NCBI RefSeq assembly: GCF_001422735.1
Contig: NZ_LMLZ01000001.1
Location: 181,229-245,228 of the forward strand
From: Acidovorax sp. Leaf78
GTDB lineage: Bacteria > Pseudomonadota > Gammaproteobacteria > Burkholderiales > Burkholderiaceae_C
Reading direction: 5' to 3'
DNA length: 64,000 nt
Shown here: positions 45,119 through 53,197 of the stretch, piece after piece
Layout of the letters: every line of letters starts with the position of its first letter
How positions within the stretch are numbered: the stretch's first letter is position 1
The notes under the pieces: model-generated
The model's database searches: none
Told to the model about the DNA's origin: nothing
Seen by the model: the letters and a program-made list of their open reading frames with translations, nothing else
Position numbers and translations under genes: made by a program

Positions 45119-45472
45119 ATGGGCTTGAGCACTCACGTTCTGGACACGATGCATGGCTGCCCCGCAGCCGGCATGGAAGTGGCGCTGTACTCCACGGACG
45201 GCGACGACAACGCCACGCTGATCAAGCGCCTGGTGCTGAACCACGACGGCCGCACCGATGCGCCGCTGTTCGACAACGCCAGCCTGCGCACCGGCACCTA
45301 CCGGCTGCGTTTCGATGTGGCGGGGTACTTCAAGGCGCGGGGCGTGCAGCTGCCCGAACCCAATTTCCTGAACCAGGTGAGCCTGGACTTCGGCATTGCG
45401 CACACCGACCAGCACTACCACGTGCCGCTGCTGGTAAGCCCGTGGAGCTATTCGACGTACCGAGGATCTTGA
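45119..45472 (+). CDS. hiuH: 5-hydroxyisourate hydrolase
   Basis: A 117-residue transthyretin-like enzyme. The start GLSTHVLDTMHGCPAAGM supplies the first catalytic histidine, and the C-terminal YRGS tetrapeptide is diagnostic of HIU hydrolase as opposed to transthyretin. HYHVPLL holds further active-site histidines. It converts 5-hydroxyisourate, the PuuD product, to OHCU, the UraD substrate. AGGAG lies 8 nt before the ATG at 45119, 50 bp downstream of the palindromic operator. Confidence 0.95.
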   Translation: MGLSTHVLDTMHGCPAAGMEVALYSTDGDDNATLIKRLVLNHDGRTDAPLFDNASLRTGTYRLRFDVAGYFKARGVQLPEPNFLNQVSLDFGIAHTDQHYHVPLLVSPWSYSTYRGS

Positions 45473-45475
45473 GTG

Positions 45476-45562
45476 CTATGAGATAGATAGCGAGTGGCGC
45501 TTGCCAGTGCGGGCTTCAGGCCAAAAGAACTTGAAGCCCAATACAGTCAAGCGCGAGACGCT
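45476..45562. repeat. Divergent copy of the AGCGCTAGCAGCTAT-type repeat
   Basis: GATAGCGAGTGGCGCTTGCC followed by GCGGGCTTCAGGCCAAAAG has the same order of blocks as the copies at 15395 and 52796. It lies between the convergent hiuH and TonB-like genes. Confidence 0.55.
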
Positions 45563-45568
45563 ATCTTT

Positions 45569-46117
45569 TTAAAGCTGCCCTTCGGTCAGCGTGTCGAGCT
45601 GGAACTTGCCGCTCTTGTCCCACAACCAGGTCTCGGTGTAGGTGACCTTGCCCAGGCGGGTGGGGGCCGGAAAGGGCGCTGCGGCGCGCACGGTGCGCTC
45701 GATTTCCTTGATCACCTCGGGCGCGTGGCGCGGGGCGCGCAGCCAGTTCAGGCGGTTGACCTTGCCGGTGCGGTCGATGTCCACTTCCAGCACGCCGATG
45801 GCATAAAGCTGCGGCGGCAGCTTGCCCTTGAAGATGCGCTCGCTGTTGAGGCCGTACAGGTGCGTGGCCCCGTCCTGGCGGTAGGCTTTGGGTGTGGCGG
45901 CGGCCGAGGCGCGGGCCGAGCCGGCGGCAGCAGGCACGGGGCCCTTCACGCCAGGGGTTTCCGGGGCTGCCGGCGAGCGGCTTTCCGGCTCGGGCGTCGG
46001 GGTGGGTTCAGGGCCGGACCTGCAGGCTGCGACCAGGGCCGCACCTGCGGCCATGATGCCTGCCAGCAGCCAGTGGCTGCGCTTGCCGTTGGGGCCTGGG
46101 GGCGGGGTGTTGGACAT
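45569..46117 (-). CDS. Envelope protein with TonB-C-terminal-like domain
   Basis: A 182-residue protein. One N-terminal hydrophobic segment (HWLLAGIMAAGAALVAAC, about residues 15-32) could be a membrane anchor or a lipobox. A proline/glutamate-rich linker follows, then a C-terminal region LPPQLYAIGVLEVDIDRTGKVNRLNWLRAPRHAPEVIKEIERTVRA that looks like the TonB energy-transducing fold. Its role is unknown; it is divergent from xdhC. Confidence 0.6.
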   Translation of the reverse strand: MSNTPPPGPNGKRSHWLLAGIMAAGAALVAACRSGPEPTPTPEPESRSPAAPETPGVKGPVPAAAGSARASAAATPKAYRQDGATHLYGLNSERIFKGKLPPQLYAIGVLEVDIDRTGKVNRLNWLRAPRHAPEVIKEIERTVRAAAPFPAPTRLGKVTYTETWLWDKSGKFQLDTLTEGQL

Positions 46118-46200
46118 GGTGGGGTGGCTCGTGGTGGGTGGCCGAAGGCGCTCGCCGTTCAGGCGGTGCCGCCGGGCCTGATGTAGGAACGAAAAGGACG

Positions 46201-47016
46201 ATGGCGGTGGAACACTTGCGTTTGTTGCTGGAAGGCCTTGCGGCCGCGCCTGCCTGCCTGGTCAGGGTGGAGTCTACCCAAGGGTCCGTGCCGCGTGAAC
46301 CCGGGGCCTGGATGGCCGTGTTCGCCGATGGGTTCGTGGGCACCATCGGCGGCGGGCACCTGGAGCACCAGGCCATGGCCGAGGCGCGCCGACGCCTGGC
46401 GGGCGTACCGTCGCCGCCGGGTGACGGTCCGATGCGCTTTGCGCTCGGCCCGGCCCTGGGGCAGTGCTGTGGCGGGGTGGTGCACCTGGCGTTCGAGCTG
46501 CTGACCGCAGGCGACGCGCCCACGCTCGCCGAGCGCCTGGCGCCCCGCCTGCACCCGGTGGCGCTGTTCGGCGGCGGGCACGTGGGCCACGCGCTGGCGC
46601 GGGTGCTGGCGCCGCTGCCGTTTGCACTCACCTGGATCGACAGCCGCGACGGAATCTTTCCGCAGCCCGCACCCGACGGCGTGGCCTGCGAGCATTCGGA
46701 CCCGGTGCAGATGGCGGTGCCGGGGCTGGCGCCGGGCACGCGCGTGCTGATCATGAGCTTCAGCCACGCCGAAGACCTGGACGTGGTGGCCGCCTGCCTG
46801 CGCCGCCAGCGGGAGCGGCAGGATCTGCCGTTCATCGGCCTCATCGGCAGCAAGACCAAATGGGCGACTTTTTCGAACCGACTGCACGGACGCGGCTTTG
46901 CGCCGGAGGAGCTGGCGCAGGTGACCTGCCCGATTGGCGTGCCGGGCATTGGGGGCAAGGAGCCCGAGGTGATTGCGGTGGCGGTGGCTGCGCAGTTGCT
47001 GCAGACGCTGGGTTGA
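46201..47016 (+). CDS. xdhC: Xanthine dehydrogenase accessory protein
   Basis: A 271-residue XdhC that binds molybdenum cofactor, helps its sulfuration and inserts it into xanthine dehydrogenase. Visible parts are LVRVESTQGSVPREPGAWMA, TIGGGHLEHQAMAEA, the paired cysteines of LGQCCGGV, and a Rossmann-like VALFGGGHVGHALARVLAPL. The ATG at 46201 has AAAAGGA just ahead. Its client XdhAB is not in this window and is expected nearby or elsewhere. Confidence 0.92.
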   Translation: MAVEHLRLLLEGLAAAPACLVRVESTQGSVPREPGAWMAVFADGFVGTIGGGHLEHQAMAEARRRLAGVPSPPGDGPMRFALGPALGQCCGGVVHLAFELLTAGDAPTLAERLAPRLHPVALFGGGHVGHALARVLAPLPFALTWIDSRDGIFPQPAPDGVACEHSDPVQMAVPGLAPGTRVLIMSFSHAEDLDVVAACLRRQRERQDLPFIGLIGSKTKWATFSNRLHGRGFAPEELAQVTCPIGVPGIGGKEPEVIAVAVAAQLLQTLG

Positions 47017-47049
47017 ATTTTCCGGAAGACGGCGCGGCGTTAGTGCGGC

Positions 47050-47137
47050 CCTTCGACAGGCTCAGGATGAACGGGCGGGGGCGTTGGCAAGTGGACTCGC
47101 GAGTCACCACCTCCCGTTCGGACTGAGCTCGTCGAAG
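47050..47137. repeat. TTCGACAAGCTCAGC-type inverted repeat, wide-loop copy
   Basis: CTTCGACAGGCTCAGGATGA at 47051 is answered by CCGTTCGGACTGAGCTCGTC from 47114. The arms are further apart than in the other copies. It lies between the convergent xdhC and Bug-protein genes. Confidence 0.7.
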
Positions 47138-47198
47138 TCAGGGCGCAGCGTGGGCGAGCACTCCGCCGCCACGTGATCTCGCCTTCACCCCTTTGCCA

Positions 47199-48191
47199 TC
47201 ACTCCGCCGTCGCCCCCGACTTCTTCACCAGCGCCGCCCAGCGCGGGATCTCCTTGGCCATGTGCTCGCGCAGTTCTTCGGGCGTGCTGCCCACAATCTC
47301 CATCGCCAACTGGTCGGTCAGCTTGGCTTTCACGTCGGGCTGCTTCAGGGCCTTGACGATCTCGGCATGCAGCCGCTGGATGATGGGCCGCGGCGTTCCC
47401 TTCGGGACGTAGATCGCCTGCCAGGACGACATCTCGAAGCCCGCGATGCCCGACTCGATCATGGTCGGCAGCTCGGGTGCCAGGGTGATGCGCTGGCCCG
47501 TGGTCACGGCCAGCAGCTTGAGCTTGCCGGCCTTGACCAGCGGCAGCGCGGCGGTGAGCTGGTCGAACATGAAGGGCACCTCGCCCGCGGCGACATCCGT
47601 CATGGCGGGCGGCGTGCCCTTGTACGGCACGTGGGTGAGCGGCACGCCGATGAGGTCGGCCAGCATCTCGCCCGCCAGGTGGGTCGATGTGCCCGCGCCG
47701 GACGACGCGAACATGCGCTTGCTCGGGTCCTTCTTGAGCAGCGCGATCAGGTCGGCCACCGAGTTCACGCCCAGCTGGGCGTTGACGATGAGCACGTTGG
47801 GCAGGCGCGCGACCAGCGTCACGGGCTCGAAGTCCTTCATGGGGTCGTACGGCAGCTTCTTGTACAGGCTGGCGTTGATGGCGTGCGTGCTGATAGTGCC
47901 GCCGAACAGCGTGTAGCCGTCGGGCGCGGCCTTGGCCACGTAGGCCGCGCCGATGCCGCCGGCCTGGCCGGGCTTGTTCTCGACCACAACGGATTGCTTC
48001 AGGCTCTCCTGCAGCTTGTGGGCCACAGTGCGGCCCACGATGTCGGTGGAGCCGCCTGCAGTGAACGGCACCACGTAGGTGATGTGCTTGGCGGCGGGCC
48101 AGTCCTGGGCGTGGGCGTGCGGCGTGCCCAGCAGGGCGAACAGGGAGAAAAGGGCCAGCAGCGGTGCTGTGGCGCGGTGGATGGATGGCAT
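47199..48191 (-). CDS. Bug-family (tripartite tricarboxylate transporter type) substrate-binding protein
   Basis: A 330-residue periplasmic protein with a signal peptide ending AHAQ. Bug motifs are ITYVVPFTAGGSTDIVGR, VVENKPGQAGGIGAAYVAKAAPDGYTLF, and HVPYKGTPPAMTDVAAGEV. Such proteins are very abundant in this family of bacteria and bind carboxylates. It is the last gene of the operon with the RraA-like and IlvD/Edd genes and probably takes up the sugar acid they degrade. GGAG stands ahead of its ATG. Confidence 0.9.
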   Translation of the reverse strand: MPSIHRATAPLLALFSLFALLGTPHAHAQDWPAAKHITYVVPFTAGGSTDIVGRTVAHKLQESLKQSVVVENKPGQAGGIGAAYVAKAAPDGYTLFGGTISTHAINASLYKKLPYDPMKDFEPVTLVARLPNVLIVNAQLGVNSVADLIALLKKDPSKRMFASSGAGTSTHLAGEMLADLIGVPLTHVPYKGTPPAMTDVAAGEVPFMFDQLTAALPLVKAGKLKLLAVTTGQRITLAPELPTMIESGIAGFEMSSWQAIYVPKGTPRPIIQRLHAEIVKALKQPDVKAKLTDQLAMEIVGSTPEELREHMAKEIPRWAALVKKSGATAE

Positions 48192-48286
48192 GGTTTTGTC
48201 TCCGGGTGGTGGTGTTGAAGGCCGGGCGCCCTGGCGTTTTTCGCTCTGGGTGGGCTGCCTGGGTGGCTCAGACGGTGAACAAGTTT

Positions 48287-48997
48287 TCAGCGCCCTTGTG
48301 CGGCGCGCCAGGTGGCGAAGTCGGTGCGCGCCTGTTCGTCGGTGGGCGGGTACAGGCCGATGATGGAGCGGCCACCCAGCACCTGCTCCTGCACGAAGTC
48401 CTCGAACACGGTCATCTCGGTGGCCTCGGCGGCGACCTCGTCGGCCAGGTGGGCGGGGATCACGATCACGCCTTCGGCGTCGCCCACGATCACGTCACCG
48501 GGGAACACCGGTGCATCGCCGCAGCCGATGGGGCCGTTGATCTCGATGGCCTCGTGCAGCGTGAGGTTGGTGGGCGCGCTGGGGCGTGCGTGGTAGGCGG
48601 GCATGCTGTATTGGGCGATGTCCGGGCTGTCGCGAAAGCCGCCGTCGGTGACCACGCCCGCCACGCCGCGCTGCATGAGCCGCGCCACCAGGATGCCGCC
48701 GGCCGATGCCGCCCGTGCGTCCTTGCGGCTGTCGATGACCAGCACCGCGCCCACGGGGCATTGCTCCACGGCCACGCGCTGCGGGTGGTCGCGGTTCTGG
48801 AACACGCCAATGGGGTTGCGGTCCTCCCGCGCCGGCATGTAGCGCAGGGTGAAGGCCTCGCCCACCATGTTGGGCAGGCCCGGGTTCAGGGGCAGCACGC
48901 CCTGGATGAACTGGTTGCGCAGGCCGCGCTTGAAGAGTGCGGTGCACAGCGTGGCGGTGCTGACCTTCATCAGCAGCGCGCGGGTGGCGGGGGTCAT
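48287..48997 (-). CDS. RraA-family aldolase/decarboxylase-like protein
   Basis: A 236-residue RraA/HMG-aldolase-family protein. It has FKRGLRNQFIQGVLPL, the core GAVLVIDSRKDARAASAGGILVARLMQRGVAGVVTDGGFRDS (with the metal-site RD pair) and FPGDVIVGDAEGVIVIP. Family members cleave 4-hydroxy-4-methyl-2-oxoglutarate-like acids. The start at 48997 has GGAG 9 nt upstream; the ATG at 49003 is too close to it. Next to an IlvD/Edd dehydratase, cleavage of a 2-keto-3-deoxy acid is likely. It is not expected to regulate RNase E in this setting. Confidence 0.86.
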   Translation of the reverse strand: MTPATRALLMKVSTATLCTALFKRGLRNQFIQGVLPLNPGLPNMVGEAFTLRYMPAREDRNPIGVFQNRDHPQRVAVEQCPVGAVLVIDSRKDARAASAGGILVARLMQRGVAGVVTDGGFRDSPDIAQYSMPAYHARPSAPTNLTLHEAIEINGPIGCGDAPVFPGDVIVGDAEGVIVIPAHLADEVAAEATEMTVFEDFVQEQVLGGRSIIGLYPPTDEQARTDFATWRAAQGR

Positions 48998-49012
48998 GGG
49001 CATCAGCTCCGT

Positions 49013-50743
49013 TCAGAAAATGTCGGGTTCGGGAACCGCCTTGCCGAAGGTGGTCTCCAGGAAGTCGAAGTCGCAACCTTCGTCGGCCTGCAGGATGTGC
49101 CGGCCGAACATCCAGCCGTAGCCGCGCTCGTAGCGCGGGGGCGGCGGCGTCCAGGCGCTGCGGCGTGTGGCGAGTTCGTCGTCGGTGATCTCCAGGTGGA
49201 TGGTGCGGGCGGGCACGTCCACCGTGATGCGGTCGCCGGTGCGCACCAGCGCCAGCGGGCCGCCCACGGCCGCCTCGGGCGAGCAGTGCAGCAGGCAGCC
49301 GCCATAGCTGGTGCCGCTCATGCGGGCGTCGGACAGGCGCAGCATGTCCGTCACGCCTTGCTTGAGCAGCTTGGTGGGGATGGGCAGCATGCCCCATTCC
49401 GGCATGCCGGCCCCGCGCGGGCCGGCGTTGCGCAGCACCAGGATGTCGTCGCCCGTGACGTCGAGGTCCGGGTCGTCCACCGCCTTCTTGAGCGAGGGGT
49501 AGTCGTCGAACACCAGCGCCCGGCCCGTGTGGCGCAGCAGGTGCGGCGCGCAGGCGCTGGGCTTGATGACCACGCCGTCGGGCGCCAGGTTGCCGCGCAG
49601 CACGGCCAGCGCGCCCTCGGCGTAGATGGGGTTGTCGATGGGGCGGATCACGTCGTCGTGGTAGACCTCGGCGCCCGCGATGTTCTCGCCCAGGGTCTTG
49701 CCGTTGACGGTGAGCGCATCGGTGTGCAGGTGGCCGCGGATGCGCTCCAGCAGGGCGCGCAGGCCGCCTGCGTAGAAGAAGTCTTCCATCAGGTAGGCGT
49801 CGCCGCTCGGGCGGATGTTGGCGATCACCGGCACGCGCCGGCTGGCCGCGTCGAAGTCGGACAGGTCCACCGGGTGCCCCGCGCGGCGCGACATGGCGAT
49901 GAGGTGGATGATGGCGTTGGTCGAGCAGCCCATGGCCATCGCGCAGGCGATGCCGTTCTCGAAGTGGGCGCGGGTGAGCATCTTCGCGGGCGTGAGGTCG
50001 TCCCACACCATCTCGACGATACGGCGCCCGCACTCGGCGCTCATGCGCACATGGTTGGCGTCGGCCGCTGGAATGCTGGACGCGCCGGGCAGCGCCAGGC
50101 CCACGGCCTCGGCGATGCCCATCATGGTGGCGGCCGTGCCCATGGTCATGCAGGTGCCGTGGCTGCGCGCGATGCCGGCTTCCATCTCGCTCCAGGCCTG
50201 GTCGGACAGGCGGCCGGCGCGGCGCTCGTCCCAGTACTTGAAGGCGTCCGAGCCCGAGCCCAGCACCTTGCCGCGCCAGTTGCCGCGCAGCATGGGGCCG
50301 GCCGGCAGGTAGATGAAGGGCAGGCCCATGCTGAGCGCGCCCATGGTCAGGCCCGGCGTGGTCTTGTCGCAGCCGCCCATCAGCACCGCGCCGTCCACCG
50401 GGTGGCTGCGCAGCAGCTCTTCGGTTTCCATCGCCAGGAAGTTGCGGTACAGCATGGTGGTGGGCTTGACCATGCTCTCGCTCAGCGAGATGGCCGGCAG
50501 CTCCAGCGGAAAGCCACCCGCCTGCAGGATGCCGCGCTTGACGTCGTCCACCCGCTGCTTGAAGTGCGAATGGCACTGGTTGGCGTCGCTCCAGGTGTTG
50601 ATGATGGCGATGACGGGCTTGCCCATCCAGTCGTCGTAGCCGTAGCCCATCTGCAAGACGCGCGAGCGGTGGCCGAAGGAGCGGAAATCGTCAGCAGCGA
50701 ACCAGCGGGCGCTGCGCAAGGAATCTGGGGTGCGTCGGGTCAT
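49013..50743 (-). CDS. IlvD/Edd-family dehydratase, sugar-acid type
   Basis: A 576-residue iron-sulfur dehydratase. Cluster cysteines are C57 (NTWSDANQCHSHF), C125 (MGGCDKTTPG) and C198 (SHGTCMTMGTA). The NTWSDANQCHSHFKQR block is of the L-arabonate/D-xylonate dehydratase type and not the valine-pathway IlvD type. It would dehydrate an aldonic acid to a 2-keto-3-deoxy acid. The RraA-like gene follows 15 nt later, the Bug protein gene follows that, and a GntR gene diverges from its start. Confidence 0.92.
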   Translation of the reverse strand: MTRRTPDSLRSARWFAADDFRSFGHRSRVLQMGYGYDDWMGKPVIAIINTWSDANQCHSHFKQRVDDVKRGILQAGGFPLELPAISLSESMVKPTTMLYRNFLAMETEELLRSHPVDGAVLMGGCDKTTPGLTMGALSMGLPFIYLPAGPMLRGNWRGKVLGSGSDAFKYWDERRAGRLSDQAWSEMEAGIARSHGTCMTMGTAATMMGIAEAVGLALPGASSIPAADANHVRMSAECGRRIVEMVWDDLTPAKMLTRAHFENGIACAMAMGCSTNAIIHLIAMSRRAGHPVDLSDFDAASRRVPVIANIRPSGDAYLMEDFFYAGGLRALLERIRGHLHTDALTVNGKTLGENIAGAEVYHDDVIRPIDNPIYAEGALAVLRGNLAPDGVVIKPSACAPHLLRHTGRALVFDDYPSLKKAVDDPDLDVTGDDILVLRNAGPRGAGMPEWGMLPIPTKLLKQGVTDMLRLSDARMSGTSYGGCLLHCSPEAAVGGPLALVRTGDRITVDVPARTIHLEITDDELATRRSAWTPPPPRYERGYGWMFGRHILQADEGCDFDFLETTFGKAVPEPDIF

Positions 50744-50795
50744 CGTGGTGCATTAAAACACTAATATATCACTCGCGCAATGCGAGAATCTTCCG

Positions 50796-51491
50796 ATGTC
50801 TTTGACCCGCAAAATCAAGCTGGACCGCTCGCGCCTGGCCGCCCCCCAGGTGCTGGAAACGCTGCGCCACGCCATCCTGTCGCTGGAGCTGGCGCCGGGC
50901 GCGGTGCTGGTGCGCAGCGAGCTGGCCCAGCAGTTCGGCGTGAGCCAGACGCCCGTGCGCGAAGCGCTGTTGCGGTTGGAGGAAGAAGGGCTGGTGGATG
51001 TGTTCCCCCAGCACGCCACGCTGGTCTCGCGCATCGACGTGGCGGCGGCGCGCGAGGCGCATTTCCTGCGGCGCTCCATCGAACTGGAAATCCTGCACCA
51101 GCTGGCCAGCGACGCGCCGCCGGGCCTGCTGGCACAGCTGGAAGCGCAGATCGCGCTGCAGGCATCGCTGGCTGCGGCGCAGCGCTACGGCGACTTTGTG
51201 GATGCCGACCGGCGCTTTCACCAGCTCATGTACGAGGCCGCGGCGGTGCCGGGGCTGTGGGTGCTGGTGGAGAGGTCGTCCGGCCATGTGGATCGCCTCC
51301 GCCGCCTGCACCTGCCCACGGCGGGCAAGACCGAGGCCATTTTGGCGGACCACCGTGCCATCGTGGCGGCCTTGGGCCAGGGCGACGCTGCGCGTGCCCA
51401 GCAAGCCGCGCGGGACCACCTGTCGGGCACGCTGAGTGCGGTGGACGCCATCTGCGCACAGTACCCGGACTACATTGCGGTAGACCGCTGA
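50796..51491 (+). CDS. GntR-family regulator (FCD) of the sugar-acid operon
   Basis: A 231-residue regulator with winged HTH (RSELAQQFGVSQTPVREALLRLEEEGLV, about residues 40-67) and FCD domain (LRRSIELEILHQLA, ADRRFHQLMYEAAAVPG, DHRAIVAALGQGDAARA). It is divergent from the dehydratase operon across only 52 bp, an AT-rich stretch (ATTAAAACACTAATATATCA) likely to hold both promoters and the operator. Control of that operon is the simplest reading. Confidence 0.88.
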   Translation: MSLTRKIKLDRSRLAAPQVLETLRHAILSLELAPGAVLVRSELAQQFGVSQTPVREALLRLEEEGLVDVFPQHATLVSRIDVAAAREAHFLRRSIELEILHQLASDAPPGLLAQLEAQIALQASLAAAQRYGDFVDADRRFHQLMYEAAAVPGLWVLVERSSGHVDRLRRLHLPTAGKTEAILADHRAIVAALGQGDAARAQQAARDHLSGTLSAVDAICAQYPDYIAVDR

Positions 51492-51553
51492 CCGGCCGCA
51501 TGCCGCTATCCTCGGGACAACCCGGGGGTTTGCCTGCTGGCTTCCCAGGCGGA

Positions 51554-51567
51554 AAGTGCATACACTT
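51554..51567. promoter_or_regulatory. AAGTGCATACACTT operator upstream of puuD
   Basis: It differs at one base from AAGTGTATACACTT, the core of the 45052 palindrome. A weaker relative, TTGCATACCAAG, lies near 51610. The rest of 51492-51768 shows no gene. Confidence 0.65.
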
Positions 51568-51768
51568 CGTGTCCACAAACAGTGGTCGCAGCGGTGCCCC
51601 GGCATGCCAATTGCATACCAAGGTGCGCGACCTCCTGGAACGTGTTGGCGATCTACCCGTTGTGGAAGATCACCAGCCCGTCCTGTCTTGCTCAGAGCGC
51701 CCGCAGTGGTGAGCAGGTTGCACACAGGCGGCGCGCCCTGCGCCGCCAAAGTTGATTGAGAGATTTCC

Positions 51769-53091
51769 ATGGAAAGCTACTTTCTCGACTGGGCCAACCT
51801 GCTGCTGCGCTGGGTCCATGTCATCACCGCCATCGCCTGGATCGGCTCGTCGTTCTACTTCGTCTTTCTGGACAGCAGCCTCACGCCGCCCGAGGACGAA
51901 GACCTGAAGAAGCAGGGCGTCTCCGGCGAGCTCTGGGCCGTGCACGGCGGCGGGTTCTACCACCCGGTCAAGTTCGCCGTCTCGCCGCCCAAGCTGCCCG
52001 GCCACCTGCACTGGTTCTTCTGGGAGAGCTACAGCACCTGGATCAGCGGGTTTGCGCTGTTCACGGTGTCTTACCTGTACAGCGCCAGCACGTACCTCAT
52101 CGACAAGTCGCGCATGGACTGGGCGCCTGCCACGGCCATCGTGGTGGCGCTGGCGTTCTTCGTCGTGTTCTGGCTGCTGTACGACGCGATCTGCCGCATC
52201 TTCGGCCAGAAGAAGAACGGCGACGCCATCGTGGGCGCGCTGGTGTTCGGGCTGGTGTGCATCGCATCGTGGCTGGCGTGCCACTGGTTTGCCGGGCGCG
52301 CCGCCTTCCTGCTGGTGGGCGCGATGATCGCCACCGCGATGAGCGCGAACGTGTTCTTCTGGATCATCCCCGGCCAGCGCACCGTCATCCGCCAGATCCG
52401 CACCGGCCAGGACGTGGACCCCATCCACGGCAAGCGCGGCAAGCAGCGCAGCGTGCACAACACGTACTTCACGCTGCCGGTGCTGTTTGCGATGCTGAGC
52501 AACCACTACAGCTTTACCTGGAGCCACCCGCAGAACTGGCTGGTGCTGATCCTCATGATGTTCGCGGGCGCCGCCATCCGCCAGTTCTTCGTGGCACGCC
52601 ACGGCTACAAGCTGGGGCGCAACGGCAACCCGCTGCCGTACGCGCTGGTGGGCGTGGTGGTCATCCTGAGCGTGATCGCGTGGATGCGGCCTGCGCCGGT
52701 GGTGGCTGCGGCGACGCCCGCAGCGCCCGCGGTATCCACAGCGCCTGCAGCTGCTGCTGCAGCAGCAGCCCCTGCTTCTGCCGCCGCCAATGGGAGTGCT
52801 ACTGTTTCGATAGCTGGTGGCGCAAGCGGATCCAGCGGTAGCGCCCAAAATGACTATGCAACGCTGCAGCCCGTGTTGGCCCAGCGCTGCTACATGTGCC
52901 ACGGCGAGCAGGTGCAGATGAAGAACCTGCGGCTGGACGCGCCCGCCAGCGTCAAGCAGCATGCGCAGGCCATCTACCAGCAGGTAGTGGTGCAGAAGTT
53001 GATGCCGATGAACAATGCGACCGGCATGACGGATGCGGAGCGGGCGCTGGTCAAGCGGTGGTTCGAGGCGGGGGCGGTGACGGGGCCATGA
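51769..53091 (+). CDS. puuD: Membrane urate hydroxylase with C-terminal cytochrome c domain
   Basis: A 440-residue PuuD. Residues 1 to about 310 form the multi-span urate hydroxylase domain (LLRWVHVITAIAWIGSSFYF at 13-32, and HLHWFFWESYSTWISGFALF). An alanine-rich linker (about 312-365) follows, then a cytochrome c domain with the haem motif C374-Y-M-C-H378 and a probable methionine ligand in KLMPMNNATGMT. It oxidises urate to 5-hydroxyisourate and hands electrons to the respiratory chain. Part of the linker is encoded by an AGCGCTAGCAGCTAT-type repeat (52796-52853). Confidence 0.94.
   Translation: MESYFLDWANLLLRWVHVITAIAWIGSSFYFVFLDSSLTPPEDEDLKKQGVSGELWAVHGGGFYHPVKFAVSPPKLPGHLHWFFWESYSTWISGFALFTVSYLYSASTYLIDKSRMDWAPATAIVVALAFFVVFWLLYDAICRIFGQKKNGDAIVGALVFGLVCIASWLACHWFAGRAAFLLVGAMIATAMSANVFFWIIPGQRTVIRQIRTGQDVDPIHGKRGKQRSVHNTYFTLPVLFAMLSNHYSFTWSHPQNWLVLILMMFAGAAIRQFFVARHGYKLGRNGNPLPYALVGVVVILSVIAWMRPAPVVAAATPAAPAVSTAPAAAAAAAAPASAAANGSATVSIAGGASGSSGSAQNDYATLQPVLAQRCYMCHGEQVQMKNLRLDAPASVKQHAQAIYQQVVVQKLMPMNNATGMTDAERALVKRWFEAGAVTGP
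52796..52853. repeat. AGCGCTAGCAGCTAT-type repeat inside the puuD reading frame
   Basis: CGATAGCTGGTGGCGCAAGC, then GGATCCAGCGGTAGCGCCC and AAAATGA, follows block by block the minus-strand reading of the intergenic copy at 15395 (AATAGCTGCTAGCGC...AGCGGTAGCGACC). It is translated as part of the flexible linker (about residues 343-362, GSATVSIAGGASGSSGSAQN) with no frameshift. Confidence 0.7.
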
Positions 53092-53197
53092 ATTCAGTGG
53101 GGTACGTGGGCCCACTTGCAAGAGCCGGCCATGACCACTTAGTCGCCGCAACCACCGAAGACACCTGCAGATTGTTTGGTCGCAGGAAGACAGCTGT

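Noticed and set aside
48287..48997. Regulator of RNase E activity (RraA proper)
   Set aside because: The family name fits, but the operon with a sugar-acid dehydratase and a Bug protein points to an aldolase role.
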